A program made the translations under genes and the position numbers. From Polyangium jinanense (lineage in GTDB: Bacteria > Myxococcota > Polyangia > Polyangiales > Polyangiaceae), in the NCBI RefSeq assembly GCF_028435365.1, contig NZ_JAGTJJ010000039.1, positions 1 to 64,000 of the forward strand: a DNA stretch of 64,000 nt. Direction: 5' to 3'. The notes beneath the pieces are model-generated. The model searched no databases, was not told where the DNA came from, and saw only the letters and a list, made by a program, of their open reading frames with translations. Positions 26,799 to 36,258 of the stretch are shown in pieces (the stretch's first letter is position 1; each line of letters starts with the position of its first letter).

Positions 26799-28121
26799 TC
26801 AGGGGCGCGCAGGATCCGGGGGACGCACCGCGGGGTTTTTCGCGACGAATGGCATCGACCAGGCGAACGTCGGACCGAGCTCACGGGGGAGCGGCTCGAA
26901 GGGAGCGCCGCGCAGGACCGCCTGCCGGCAGTTCTCGTCGAACTCGGGGATGCCGCTCGGCCGCGCCACACGCGCGCTCGCGACGCTGCCATCGGCGCGG
27001 ATCACGAACGCCACAACGACGGTACCGCCGCGCCCCTCCGCGATCGCCCAGCGCGGGAACGCGTCCTTCCAGAGCGGATGAATCCGCGCGAGCACGCGAC
27101 GCAGGTAGTCCATGCGGCGCTTGTCGAGCGCATTCGCGTCGAGGCCTGTGCCCTGCCCCGTGCCGAGCGGATCGGCGACGGAGCCGCGGCCCGCGCTGCC
27201 GCCCGATCCCGGCGCCGTGGGCCCGTTTTGCCCACCGGTCCCCTCGCCCGGCGCGCCACCGGCGGTGCTCGCGTGCACGATCGACTGGAGCGCGAGCGCG
27301 ACCTCTTGCTCGCTGTCGACCTTGTCCGTAGGTCGCCCTTCTCGATCCGCGGGCACCGAGGGCGTCCCCGCCGTGACGAAGGGCCGCGCGAGGGGCACCT
27401 CGGCGCTCGCACGCGCGTCCTTGCCCGGCGCCCCATCACGCGCGCCGATGCCCTCGGAAGGCGCCATCACGCCCTCCTCCGCGCCGCCCACAGGCCGCGC
27501 CGCCTCGATGCCGTCGGGCGGGAGCGCGGCCGCGCCGAGCGCGCCTCCACGCCGCGTGGCGCGGCCGGCGCGCAATCCGCCCGAGGACGGATCGTGCACG
27601 GCGTACGTGCGCCGCTCGGGACGACTGCCGGAACGACCACTCGCGAGGAAGGTGAGCTCCATCGGCTCACGGCTCGCGCGTCGGTCCTCGCGCGATGCGC
27701 GCGCCTCGCCCGCGTCGATGCGCGGAACTTGCGTGCGATCGATCCGCGAAGGCACATCCGTGACGAGCGCGCGATCGTCCTGCCGATCGGCGAGGTTCGT
27801 CGCGCGCGCCGTGGCCGTATCCGTACCGCCGCGCCCTTTCGTGCCCGTATCGGGACGCGGCTCGGCCTCCCCTCCCCCGCGCGGAACGGCGACCGCTGGC
27901 AACTCGATGAGCTCGCCGGCGATCGATCCTTCGCTCAGCGTCGGCAGCTCGATCTCGACGACCTCGTCACGGAGCGGCGCTTCGAGCCCTCGCAGCGCGA
28001 TACCCGGCTCCGCGCGCGTCGCGCGCGCAAGGAGGGCGCCGCCGGTCGCGAGCAGGGCGAGGTGCACCGCGAGCGAGAAAAAACTCGCGGAGACGAGCCT
28101 ACGTCCGCCTTCGCCCCTCAC
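26799..28121 (-). CDS. TonB-family energy transducer/AgmX-like protein
   Basis: Inner-membrane protein of 440 residues: a short cytoplasmic tail, one membrane helix (about 10-30, SASFFSLAVHLALLATGGALL), a long low-complexity periplasmic region rich in Arg, Ala, Gly and Asp, and a C-terminal TonB domain (about 345-420: YLRRVLARIHPLWKDAFP, then VVAFVIRADGSVASARVARPSG). Such proteins transmit proton-motive energy to outer-membrane receptors; in myxobacteria relatives also take part in motility. No ExbB or ExbD gene is in the window. It starts with GTG at 28121, 39 bp after tatD, in the same direction. Confidence 0.85.
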   Translation of the reverse strand: MRGEGGRRLVSASFFSLAVHLALLATGGALLARATRAEPGIALRGLEAPLRDEVVEIELPTLSEGSIAGELIELPAVAVPRGGGEAEPRPDTGTKGRGGTDTATARATNLADRQDDRALVTDVPSRIDRTQVPRIDAGEARASREDRRASREPMELTFLASGRSGSRPERRTYAVHDPSSGGLRAGRATRRGGALGAAALPPDGIEAARPVGGAEEGVMAPSEGIGARDGAPGKDARASAEVPLARPFVTAGTPSVPADREGRPTDKVDSEQEVALALQSIVHASTAGGAPGEGTGGQNGPTAPGSGGSAGRGSVADPLGTGQGTGLDANALDKRRMDYLRRVLARIHPLWKDAFPRWAIAEGRGGTVVVAFVIRADGSVASARVARPSGIPEFDENCRQAVLRGAPFEPLPRELGPTFAWSMPFVAKNPAVRPPDPARP

Positions 28122-28160
28122 GCCTCCAGTATGCCTCGTCTCCGCGCTCTTGCGTGCGCC

Positions 28161-28934
28161 TCACGCGAGGCCGAAGCGCCGGCGCGCGTTCTCCGTCGTG
28201 CGCGCCGCGAGCTCGTCGAAACGCTCGCCGCGGAGCTCCGCGACGCGACGCGCCGTGTGCACCACATAGGCGGGCTCGCAGCGCTTTCCACGCAGCGGGA
28301 TGGGCGCGAGGTACGGGCTGTCCGTCTCGACGAGGATCCGCTCGGGCGGCGCCCACGCGGCGACCTCGTGGATGGCGCGCGCGTTCTTGAACGTCACGAT
28401 CCCCGAGAACGAGAGATCAAAGCCGAGCGCGAGCGCCCGCTCGGCGAAGGGCCGATCCTCGGAGAAGCAGTGGATGATGCCGCCGACCTCACGCGCGCCT
28501 TCCTCTTCGAGCACGGTGATCGTGTCCTCGGCCGCCTCGCGCGTATGCACGACGATGGGCTTCTGGACGCGCCGGGCGAGCGCGATCATGCGCCGGAAGA
28601 CCTCCTTTTGCGTCTCGCGCGGCGAGTGCATGTAGTGGTAGTCGAGCCCGATCTCGCCCACGGCGCGGACGCGCGATTCGCGGGCGAGTCGCTCGAGCTC
28701 GTCTTCCATGGGTCCGTCGAGGACACGCGCGTCGTGCGGGTGCAGGCCGACGGAGGCCCACACGTCGGGACGGCGCGCGGCGAGGCCCGCGGCGAAGCGC
28801 GCTGGACCGAGGTCTTCGCCGACCCCGATCACGACGAACGCCTCGACGCCAGCCTCGCGCGCTCGCTCGAGGACGGCGTCTTCTCCTTCGGGAAAGTAGT
28901 TGGGGTCGAGGTGGCAGTGGGTGTCGATCAACAT
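28161..28934 (-). CDS. tatD: TatD-family metal-dependent hydrolase/DNase
   Basis: TatD-family amidohydrolase-fold protein of 257 residues. Metal ligands are visible in DTHCHLD (4-10), GEIGLDYHY, PIVVHTRE, IIHCFS and VETDSPYL. TatD enzymes are 3' exonucleases and are implicated in DNA repair and quality control. The length is normal. Gene order is prkA, tatD, then the TonB gene on the minus strand, with short gaps, so an operon is likely. Confidence 0.95.
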   Translation of the reverse strand: MLIDTHCHLDPNYFPEGEDAVLERAREAGVEAFVVIGVGEDLGPARFAAGLAARRPDVWASVGLHPHDARVLDGPMEDELERLARESRVRAVGEIGLDYHYMHSPRETQKEVFRRMIALARRVQKPIVVHTREAAEDTITVLEEEGAREVGGIIHCFSEDRPFAERALALGFDLSFSGIVTFKNARAIHEVAAWAPPERILVETDSPYLAPIPLRGKRCEPAYVVHTARRVAELRGERFDELAARTTENARRRFGLA

Positions 28935-28959
28935 CGTTCGTGGACCAACGACGTGCCCG

Positions 28960-31314
28960 TCAGGTGACGAGCTCGGCGAACCGCGCGCGGAGGAGCGCGC
29001 TGCCCGCGTCGAGGGCGCAGCTCTCGCAATACCCCATCGCCTTGAGCCGATCGAGCGCGGCGAGCGCGTGCTTGCGTTGCTCTTCCCGCAGGCTGCCGAC
29101 GAGGGGCTCGTCGCGCACGCCCTGGGCCGCGTGGTTCGCCCGATCCCGCAGCATGGCCACGAGATCCCGGCAGAGCAGCGCCACGGCCTTGCGGCGCTCG
29201 GTGAACACGGCTTCGCGCAGCTTGCGGATCTGCTGCGGGAAGACGACGGCGTTGACGACCCTCTCGCCGGGATGATCGATGGCCCAGGCCGCGATCATCG
29301 CGATGAGCCCGCGGCGGTGATCGTCGTGCTTGCCGCGCACGCCGAGCAGGCCCTCGATCTCGCGCATCATGCGCTCGTCGGCGCCCTCGAAGTCGCCGGT
29401 GTGCGGGTTTCGGATCTTCTCGCCCTTCACCCAAGCGCCGACGTGCTGCACGTACCGATCGAAGAGCTCGCCGTACCGCGTCTCGTCGACGAGCCCGCTC
29501 GCCGAGCGCATCTCCTCTTCGAGCGTGTCGAGCAGCCGCGCGCGCACGACGTCGCGGAAGAGCTTGTGATCATGGTAGCCGCCCGCGAGCGGGCGCTCCT
29601 TGAGCCAGTCGTACTCCGAGGTCCGCTTGCAAAGCTCGTCGAGCTCGGTGAGGACGGAGAACGGCGACAAGCAGCCGTGATCACGGCTCTGCGCGGCGTC
29701 GAGGAGCAGCGAGCGGATCTCGCGTGGCGAGACGCCCGAGCGTCCCTCGAAGTCGACGGTCGCGTCGGTCTCCTGGTAGAGCGCGCGGATGTTCGCGCGG
29801 AGCAGCTTCTGCGAGTCGCCGTCGAGCCGCTCCGGCGGCGTCCCCGTCGCATACGCCTCCATCTTCTCGGCCGCGGTCAGCGACGAGACGATCGGCGCGA
29901 GCGCCTCGGGATACCGCTTCGCCTCCGGCTGCCGCATGCGCGTGAGCACGGCGAACTGCGCGGCCACGCGTGTCGCGTGCGGCGCGACGTGTCGCGTGAC
30001 GAACGGCGCGATCTGCGCGTCGTAGATGCGCTGCTCGTCGAGGTAGCTCCGGAGGTACGGCGCGCGGAGCAACTCGAAACGACCGCGGAAGCTCGGGAAT
30101 TCGGGGTGCTCGCGGAAGGCGTTCAGGTGAATGTCGTTCGCGCTGCCGATCATGACCACGTTCGTCTGGATCGTCTGCTGCGGCAGGCTCACCTCCCCGG
30201 TTTCGAGCGTGAGCTGCAGGTAGCGGAAGGCGTCGAGTGGCCTCTTCAGGAGATCGCTGAACTCGAGCACGCCGCCTGAGGCCTCGACGAGATCGCCGTG
30301 CGCCTCGAAAAGTGTCCGCGCCTGGAGCGCCGTGGGCAGCGCGGCGAGAGAACGATCGGCCGTGATCTGCCGTTCGCCTGCGTCGACGCTGAGCTCGGGC
30401 CCGATCGTGACCGCGCCCGTCCGATACCTCCGCGAGATGAACCAGCGCTCGACCTGGACGTGCCGCAACACATCGGCGAGCGAGCCCTCGTAGGAGACGA
30501 GCAGCGCCTCCATGATCTGCTGGTTCTTGTGCGAGAGTTTGCCGCTCATGAGCCAGTCGGGCGGCGCGTCGGCGATGCCGGCTTCCTCGTAGAGCTTCTT
30601 CAAGAGCTCGCGACGCTCCGGCACCGGGAGCAAGAAGAGCGGATGATCCCGGAGCTCGCTCACGAGGCGCGCGTCGATCTGCGTGTCCTCGAGGTGCGCG
30701 AAACTCCCGCCGATCGGCGCCGCGGCCCCTTCGCCGCCAAACCCGATCGCGCCGCGTGTCGTCTTGCGGCTCGGGAACACCCAGTGAAACCGGTAGAGCG
30801 CGCCCTCGTCGAGCGTCGAGTAATGCTCGAGCGCGCGCAGGACACAGCCGGCGATCGTGCTCTTGGCCGATCCATTCGGGCCGTGCATCAAGACGAGCCG
30901 ATTGGCGCGACCCTCCTGCACGAAGTTCGAGAGCGCGCGGTAAATCTCGCCCTGCAGCTCCTCGTGCCCGATGAGCGCCGCGTCGCGCCCGTGATACGGG
31001 GCCCGACGCCCATTCGCGCCCGACGCTCGCATCGGCTCGGGCTCCCAGGGCAGATCGAAGAGGCGGTACCGCGTGCACTCGCCCCACGGGCGCTTGACCG
31101 GGTACGTCCCGAAGTGGTCGAACATGTCACGCACGTACCGGGCGGCATCACGCCCGTGGCGCGCGGGATCAGACGCGAAGAGCTCCAGGTACTCCTGGAA
31201 TGAGAGCAAGCGCCGCCCCGTCTGGAAGCGACGCTGCATCGAGGTGACCAGGTTGGAAAGCTCGGCCAGCGCGAGCTCGGACCTTCGGCTTGCCCGGGCG
31301 TCGGACTCTTTCAC
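28960..31314 (-). CDS. prkA: PrkA-family serine protein kinase/AAA protein
   Basis: Protein of 784 residues matching the PrkA (YeaG) family. The N-terminal AAA part carries P-loop GPNGSAKST (about 146-154) and the C-terminal kinase-like domain follows. Members regulate stationary-phase and stress responses and are reported either as a kinase or a protease. It is longer than the roughly 640-residue E. coli protein. The GTG start at 31314 has only a weak ribosome-binding site (CCCGGG). No YeaH or SpoVR neighbours are seen here; tatD follows 25 bp downstream. Confidence 0.93.
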   Translation of the reverse strand: MKESDARASRRSELALAELSNLVTSMQRRFQTGRRLLSFQEYLELFASDPARHGRDAARYVRDMFDHFGTYPVKRPWGECTRYRLFDLPWEPEPMRASGANGRRAPYHGRDAALIGHEELQGEIYRALSNFVQEGRANRLVLMHGPNGSAKSTIAGCVLRALEHYSTLDEGALYRFHWVFPSRKTTRGAIGFGGEGAAAPIGGSFAHLEDTQIDARLVSELRDHPLFLLPVPERRELLKKLYEEAGIADAPPDWLMSGKLSHKNQQIMEALLVSYEGSLADVLRHVQVERWFISRRYRTGAVTIGPELSVDAGERQITADRSLAALPTALQARTLFEAHGDLVEASGGVLEFSDLLKRPLDAFRYLQLTLETGEVSLPQQTIQTNVVMIGSANDIHLNAFREHPEFPSFRGRFELLRAPYLRSYLDEQRIYDAQIAPFVTRHVAPHATRVAAQFAVLTRMRQPEAKRYPEALAPIVSSLTAAEKMEAYATGTPPERLDGDSQKLLRANIRALYQETDATVDFEGRSGVSPREIRSLLLDAAQSRDHGCLSPFSVLTELDELCKRTSEYDWLKERPLAGGYHDHKLFRDVVRARLLDTLEEEMRSASGLVDETRYGELFDRYVQHVGAWVKGEKIRNPHTGDFEGADERMMREIEGLLGVRGKHDDHRRGLIAMIAAWAIDHPGERVVNAVVFPQQIRKLREAVFTERRKAVALLCRDLVAMLRDRANHAAQGVRDEPLVGSLREEQRKHALAALDRLKAMGYCESCALDAGSALLRARFAELVT

Positions 31315-31335
31315 CCCGGGAGTTTAGCCCCCGGC

Positions 31336-31845
31336 TCACTTCACGTCGACGTCGACCTCGAGGTCCAGCTTCTCCATCAAGCAGTTCGCCGCGCTGCACA
31401 CGCTCATCGAGAGCGTGCCGGCGATCTTCGCTTTGCCCGCCCGGGACGCCACGAACGGCACCTTGAACGATCCCTTCTTCTCGTCGAACGTCCCGTCCTC
31501 GCGCTTGAGCAAGGGTTTCGGATACGTGACGCCTTCGGGCGCGGGATCGACGAGCTTGAACTTGTACGGGTACTGATCGTTCATGTGATACGCGCCCTTC
31601 GGCACGATCGAGATCTCGAGCGTCCCTTCCTTGCCCGCCGCGTACGGACCCGTCGCCTTCATTTCGACCGCGTACGAATCGCTCTCGGCCTTGGGGCCCT
31701 TGGCGACGACGGTCTTCTCCTCGCCGCGCTGCGTGGCGGCTTCGCTCCGGCCACATCCAGAGGCCAGCACGAACGTCAGGCCCGAGAGGACCACGAGGCA
31801 CGCGAGGGTGGAGAGAGGACGTTGGCGCATCGGAGGCTTCTTCAT
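31336..31845 (-). CDS. Exported lipoprotein with C-terminal beta-sandwich
   Basis: Putative lipoprotein of 169 residues. Signal peptide with lipobox LASGC (Cys31), then a region with alternating strands (VEMKATGPYAAGKEGTLEISI and YPYKFKLV) and a C-terminal C-x5-C pattern (VCSAANCLMEKL). Resembles immunoglobulin-like or DsbD-N-type domains, but unassigned. ATG 31845 was chosen, Met6 at 31830 being an alternative; neither has a strong ribosome-binding site. It lies just downstream of the Ser/Thr kinase gene (116 bp). Confidence 0.7.
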   Translation of the reverse strand: MKKPPMRQRPLSTLACLVVLSGLTFVLASGCGRSEAATQRGEEKTVVAKGPKAESDSYAVEMKATGPYAAGKEGTLEISIVPKGAYHMNDQYPYKFKLVDPAPEGVTYPKPLLKREDGTFDEKKGSFKVPFVASRAGKAKIAGTLSMSVCSAANCLMEKLDLEVDVDVK

Positions 31846-31961
31846 GAGGACTCGAAATACCACGGCGGTTTGCTCCTGACCACGGGCGGAGGGTCGACGA
31901 AACGGCGCAAGCAGCACGGGTTCGACGGAAGGGCCACCCAAGCCATGCACGAGCCCGGTGT

Positions 31962-33206
31962 TCAGCGCGCGCCGAGCGCCACGATCGCCAAGGCGACGAG
32001 GACGACGAACACAATGGCGGGAAAAAGCCAGCGTGGTCGTGTGGTCGGGATGGCGGCGACGTCGTCCTCCGGGAACGCGCCTTGCTCCGATGCCACCGCC
32101 GCGCCCGCGAAGGCGGCGTCCAGCGCGCTCAGATCGCCGGCCGTGCCCTGCTCCTCTTCGAGCCGCGCGAGCACGCCGGGAAGACCCGCGCGGATGCGCT
32201 CGCCAAGCTCGGCCTGCGGCATCCGCGCCCACGCCACGTGGCTCCCCTCGAGCCCGTACGCGTGGCCGATCCGATCCGCAAGCGCGCCGACCGTGGGGAT
32301 GCGCTGCGCGGGATCCTTCGCGAACGCGTGATCCATCACCGCGTCGAGCGAGCGCGGCACGCCGTGCGCGCGGCCCACTTCGCTCGGCGGACGGTGCGGA
32401 CGCGTCATGATGCTGAGCAGGATCTGCGGGCCGGATTTGCCCTCGTACGGGACCTTGCCCGTGAGGCACTCGTACGTGATCGCCGCGAGCGACCAGACGT
32501 CGGCGCGATGATCGAGCGAGGCGAGCCCCTGCGCTTGCTCGGGCGACATGTAGAACGGCGAGCCGATCGTCGTGCCGACCGCGGTGATCTTCTTCGCGCC
32601 CACGCTGTTGTCGCGGACGCTGCCGAAGTCGAGGAGTTTGACCTCGTCACCGCCGCACAAGAAGACGTTGTCGGGCTTGAGATCGCGGTGGACGATCTTG
32701 CGTTCGTGCGCGCCTTCGAGGCCGAGCGCGACCTGCGAGACGAACCGCACGACACGCTCGGGCGGCAGTACGTTCTCGCGGCGCATGAGCACACGGAGCT
32801 CCTCGCCTTCGAGGTACTCCATCACGATCACGTAGTTGTTCTCGGCGTCGTGCTCGAACGCGTGCACACGCACGACGTGCTCGTGCGGCAGGACCGCGCT
32901 CACCTCGAACTCGCGCTTGAACCGCTCGAGCGCCACCGGATCCTGCGCGACCTCCTCGTGCAGGATCTTGAGCGCGACCGAGCGCTTCTCCTCGCGGTCG
33001 AGCGCCTGGTACACGCGGCCCATGCCGCCCTCGGCGATGACGCGAAAGATCTGGTAGCGCCCGCCGCACACCGCGCCGCCGACGCGCGGATCGCTAGGAT
33101 CCGGCTTCGGCGCGACCTCGTCGATCCCCGCGAGCTTCTGCCCTTCGAGCGGGCAGAAGTCCGCGTCGTCTTCGTAGAGGCGATGGCAGGTGGTGCAGGC
33201 TTTCAC
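31962..33206 (-). CDS. Ser/Thr protein kinase with N-terminal zinc ribbon and C-terminal membrane anchor
   Basis: Hanks-type kinase of 414 residues. The start (CTTCHRLYEDDADFCPLEG, Cys4, Cys7, Cys18) is a double-C zinc-ribbon-like module with DxxFCPxxG. The kinase domain (51 to about 310) has the glycine-rich loop AEGGMGRVY, Lys80, catalytic HRDLKPDN (173-180) and DFG (193-195), so it should be active. A C-terminal helix (about 390-411) anchors it in the membrane. A GTG start at 33206. The stop of the preceding zinc-ribbon coiled-coil gene lies 36 bp upstream, so both are likely in one operon. Confidence 0.95.
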   Translation of the reverse strand: MKACTTCHRLYEDDADFCPLEGQKLAGIDEVAPKPDPSDPRVGGAVCGGRYQIFRVIAEGGMGRVYQALDREEKRSVALKILHEEVAQDPVALERFKREFEVSAVLPHEHVVRVHAFEHDAENNYVIVMEYLEGEELRVLMRRENVLPPERVVRFVSQVALGLEGAHERKIVHRDLKPDNVFLCGGDEVKLLDFGSVRDNSVGAKKITAVGTTIGSPFYMSPEQAQGLASLDHRADVWSLAAITYECLTGKVPYEGKSGPQILLSIMTRPHRPPSEVGRAHGVPRSLDAVMDHAFAKDPAQRIPTVGALADRIGHAYGLEGSHVAWARMPQAELGERIRAGLPGVLARLEEEQGTAGDLSALDAAFAGAAVASEQGAFPEDDVAAIPTTRPRWLFPAIVFVVLVALAIVALGAR

Positions 33207-33242
33207 GCGCCGCGAGGAGATCGGACGAGACGAATCCGAGGA

Positions 33243-34010
33243 TCAGGCGCGTGAAGACGTCGAGCTGCCCTCGGCGGCGTCGCCCTCCGGGGCGCGCACC
33301 GGCGCGGGCGTGTAGTAGAGGATGCGGCGGCAGTGCGGGCACTGCTCGAACTCGGCCTGCCGCAGCATCTTCTGGAACATCATCGGCGGGATGGTCAGGT
33401 GGCAGCCGAGGCACGTGCCGTCGTGCGTGGCCGCGATCGGGTGCGGGCGCCGCGTGCGAACCGATTCGTACCGACGGTAGAGCGTCGTCGGCAACTTCTT
33501 CACCGCGAGCTCGCGCTCCTTCACCCGCGTCGCGCGTTGCGACTCGGCAGCGTCGAGCTGCCGCGTCGTGCCCTCGGCCGTGCCCTCGATCTGCTGCACG
33601 AGGGTGCGGTACTTCCCGTCCGTCGCGTCGATCGACTTCTTCGCCGCCTCGGTCGCGGTGTTGAGGCGCTCGATCTCTTCCTCGCGGTCGCGGTGCAGCT
33701 TGCGCAGCTCCTCGATCTCGCGTTGCGCGGCGTTGCTCTCGCGCTCGTTCCTCGATCGCGCGAGCTTCTCGCGCGATCGCTCGATCTGCTGCGTCATCTG
33801 GCGCAGCTCGACGCTGAGCTCGCTCCGCGTCTTCTCCATCTGCGAGAGCATCTCTCGGTCCACCCGGAGGCGGTCCTCAAGAACTTTCGCCTCCGCCCGC
33901 ATCCCCTCCAGGCTTCCCCGCTGCTTGCCGATCTGCTCCTCGAGCCTCCGCAGATCGTCGTCGATGGTCGCGAGCTCTTCGAGGGGTGCGATCTGGTCGC
34001 GGATACTCAC
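33243..34010 (-). CDS. Coiled-coil protein with C4 zinc ribbon
   Basis: Protein of 255 residues: a long coiled coil (about 10-165) followed by a C-terminal zinc ribbon (CLGCH about 201-205 and CPHCR about 223-227), matching the zf-RING_7/C4-type family often paired with DNA- or RNA-processing functions. A GTG start at 34010. It is 29 bp downstream of the tRNA gene and 36 bp upstream of the kinase gene in the same direction. Function unknown; a partner of the kinase is possible. Confidence 0.88.
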   Translation of the reverse strand: MSIRDQIAPLEELATIDDDLRRLEEQIGKQRGSLEGMRAEAKVLEDRLRVDREMLSQMEKTRSELSVELRQMTQQIERSREKLARSRNERESNAAQREIEELRKLHRDREEEIERLNTATEAAKKSIDATDGKYRTLVQQIEGTAEGTTRQLDAAESQRATRVKERELAVKKLPTTLYRRYESVRTRRPHPIAATHDGTCLGCHLTIPPMMFQKMLRQAEFEQCPHCRRILYYTPAPVRAPEGDAAEGSSTSSRA

Positions 34011-34039
34011 GTGGATGCTCTGCTCCTTGCGAAAAGGGA

Positions 34040-34113
34040 TAGGCCCACCTGGACTCGAACCAGGAACAGCCCGGTTATGAGCCGGGGGCTCTGACCGATT
34101 GAGCTATGGGCCC
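34040..34113 (-). tRNA. tRNA with CAT anticodon, probably tRNA-Ile2
   Basis: Complete cloverleaf on the minus strand, 74 bases without encoded CCA. Acceptor arms GGGCCCA and TGGGCCT (one G-U at the base), D-arm GCTC/GAGC, anticodon stem CCCGG/CCGGG, loop CTCATAA with anticodon CAT, and T-arm CCTGG/CCAGG with loop TTCGAGT. The loop CTCATAA next to CCGG is typical of tRNA-Ile2, whose C34 is modified to lysidine to read AUA. tRNA-Met is less likely, since another CAT tRNA of elongator-Met type is present at 26533. Confidence 0.9.
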
Positions 34114-34279
34114 GTGTTCGCCGGATCGCCCTGCAGCGACCCGGGGGACAAGCTAGTCCAACATCGAGGCCGTTGGAAGGGGAGGGCCGCGTCATCGTTC
34201 ACTTTGAGCTTGCCCCCCGGAAAAAGCCGTGCGGTCCCCTCGTGCGTCCCGCCGGACCAAACCTCGAAGCATCGAACTT

Positions 34280-35290
34280 TCAAGGACTTTCCGGCGCAGG
34301 CTTCGAACGCTCCGGGACCTTCCGTGGCGGAAGGTTCATCCGGCCGAGCCTCGGCCGCTTGCCCGTGGGCGCAGGGCCCGCCCGCCCCCCGTCCTTCGGG
34401 TCGGCGCAGCAGCGGAAGCCGACCTGGTAGAAGCTGAACCACTCGTTGTGGGTCGAGGTGATCGGCCGGCAACGCGCGCGGATCGGCCCCCAGGAGCCGC
34501 CTTTCAAGGACGATCGGTAAGGCGCTTCGAGGCGCTTGCCCTGGGTGTTGTCGACCCACTCGTCGACGTTGCCCGTCATGTCGTGCACGCCGAAGGGGCT
34601 GACGCAGCGGTGCATCTCGCCCGACGCGACACGGCGATCGAGCCGGTCGACCTCGTCGGCGATGCGTCTGGGATCCGAGAAGGCGTCGAAGTCCGGCGGC
34701 TCGACGGGCCGGTCGATGTTGCAGGCCTCGGCGTCGCGCTCGGCACCGTACGGGTAGGGCCACATGCCTGGGCCTTCGCAGGCGAACTCCCACTCCTCGA
34801 CCGTGCAGAGGCGCTTGCCCTCGACCTCGCAGGCGCGCCGCGCCTCGTTCCAGTCGGCCATGACCGCGGGCTTGACGCCTTCCATGTTGGGGTACTCGTA
34901 GACGTCGACGCAGAACCGACGGCGCTCGAGCCGGCCCTCGCAGAGGACCTCGGGTCCGAAACGCTCGCACACGTCCTTCACGTCTTCGCGATACTTCAAG
35001 CATCGATGCCCGACGAACGGGCAGTAGATGCCGTCGACGAGCACCATGCCCGGTCCACACGCCGTCGCGCTCTCCGGGCTCACCTGCACGTACGAAGGCG
35101 GCGGCGGTTTTTCCTTGGGCGTGGGCGCGGGCGGAGGAGCTGGCGGCAGAGGCTCTTCGATCGAAGCAGGCGCGGAGGCAGACGCCTGCGCCTCGCGTCG
35201 CTCGGCCGCGCGAGGCGCGAGGAGGAGCGCCGCGAGCCCGAGCGATCCCGCGAGCACGAGCGGAAAAACGACGACCTCGCGGGGCTTCAC
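34280..35290 (-). CDS. SUMF1-fold (formylglycine-generating-enzyme-like) protein, copy 1
   Basis: Protein of 336 residues with an N-terminal membrane helix/signal (about 6-26), a Pro-rich linker, and a SUMF1/EgtB/PvdO-type domain (about 75-310). Characteristic segments: GMVLVDG, GKRLCTVEEWEFACEGP, GVHDMTGNVDEWVDN, LKGGSWGPIRARC and YQVGFRCCAD. True formylglycine-generating enzymes need two active-site cysteines five residues apart; here only the second is present (in GPIRARC). It is therefore probably not a sulfatase-activating enzyme. The GTG start overlaps the preceding gene's stop (GTGA). Confidence 0.85.
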   Translation of the reverse strand: MKPREVVVFPLVLAGSLGLAALLLAPRAAERREAQASASAPASIEEPLPPAPPPAPTPKEKPPPPSYVQVSPESATACGPGMVLVDGIYCPFVGHRCLKYREDVKDVCERFGPEVLCEGRLERRRFCVDVYEYPNMEGVKPAVMADWNEARRACEVEGKRLCTVEEWEFACEGPGMWPYPYGAERDAEACNIDRPVEPPDFDAFSDPRRIADEVDRLDRRVASGEMHRCVSPFGVHDMTGNVDEWVDNTQGKRLEAPYRSSLKGGSWGPIRARCRPITSTHNEWFSFYQVGFRCCADPKDGGRAGPAPTGKRPRLGRMNLPPRKVPERSKPAPESP

Positions 35291-36258
35291 CCGTCCTCAC
35301 GCTCGCGATCGATCCACGGCTTCGGCGGCGGTACCTCCACGCCGTCGATCGTGTCCGCGCAGCAGCGGAAGCCCACCTGGTAAAACGCGAACTTCGGGCC
35401 GTGCGTCTTCGTCGAGAGCCGACAGGTGTTGCGCACCGGGCCCCAGTAGCCGCCGTTCAGCGTCGAGGGCTGGTTCGTCTCGGGATCGTCGGCGAGGTTG
35501 TCGGTCCACTCATCGACGTTGCCGGACATGTCGTACGCGCCGAACGCGCTGATGCACGCGGGGTGCGATCCGATCGGATCGGCTTGCCAGAGGCGCGCGA
35601 TCTCGGCCTCGCGCGTGCGCTCGTCGATCATCGCGTTCACGTCGAAGGGGATGGCCGCGCGATCGACGTTGCACGGGCTCGGCTGGCGCACGAAGCCCCA
35701 CGGGTACGGCAGGCGCTTCGGTCCTTCGCAAGCGAGGGTCCACTCGGAGCGACGGCACAGACGTTTGCCCACGGACTGACAGAGTTCTTTGGCCTCAAAC
35801 CAGTTCACGTAGACGCGCGGAGTCTCGCCGACGCGGTTCGGCCACTCGTGACGATCGATGCAGTACCGGCGCGGGTCTGGCTCGCCGCCGCACGGCACGC
35901 CGCGCACGTACTCGGCGCAGCCGTGGCCGAGCTCGCTCGATCGACGGCCGCAGCGGTACTCGAGCTTGGGGCAGAAGTCGCCCTCGACGAGCGCCATGTC
36001 GGCCGGGCACGCCGCGCGAACGGCCGGATCGGCGGAAAAACGATCGACCGGCGTGAACGCGGGCGCCGCGGGATCCGCGGGCATGGACGTTTCGGGCGCG
36101 CGCGGGGACGGTGCCTTCGGCGAAGACGGCGCGGGCTCGGATGCGGCACGCGCGGCCGAACGGAAGGACACGGCCGAGGTGCGCGCGACCAAAGCGAGGC
36201 CGCCGACCACGACGCCGACGCCTACCGAGATGATCACGCTCCTCGTCGTCGTACCCAC
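35287..36258 (-). CDS. SUMF1-fold protein, copy 2
   Basis: Paralog of 323 residues, directly upstream of copy 1 and coupled to it by a GTGA overlap. It has an N-terminal membrane helix (SVIISVGVGVVVGGLALVA), a linker, and the same SUMF1 domain (GKRLCRRSEWTLACEGP, GAYDMSGNVDEWTDN, STLNGGYWGPVRNTC, YQVGFRCCADT). It likewise keeps only one of the two catalytic cysteines. The start is uncertain: GTG 36258 is used, giving a natural membrane anchor; a TTG at 36297 is an alternative. Two tandem membrane-anchored paralogs suggest a heteromeric periplasmic complex, an inference. Confidence 0.8.
   Translation of the reverse strand: MGTTTRSVIISVGVGVVVGGLALVARTSAVSFRSAARAASEPAPSSPKAPSPRAPETSMPADPAAPAFTPVDRFSADPAVRAACPADMALVEGDFCPKLEYRCGRRSSELGHGCAEYVRGVPCGGEPDPRRYCIDRHEWPNRVGETPRVYVNWFEAKELCQSVGKRLCRRSEWTLACEGPKRLPYPWGFVRQPSPCNVDRAAIPFDVNAMIDERTREAEIARLWQADPIGSHPACISAFGAYDMSGNVDEWTDNLADDPETNQPSTLNGGYWGPVRNTCRLSTKTHGPKFAFYQVGFRCCADTIDGVEVPPPKPWIDREREDG

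Noticed and set aside
34040..34113. Second CAT tRNA considered as initiator tRNA-Met
   Set aside because: An initiator should have a C1-A72 mismatch and three G-C pairs at the anticodon stem. Here base 1 is G and pairs with U72, and the loop CTCATAA fits tRNA-Ile2.
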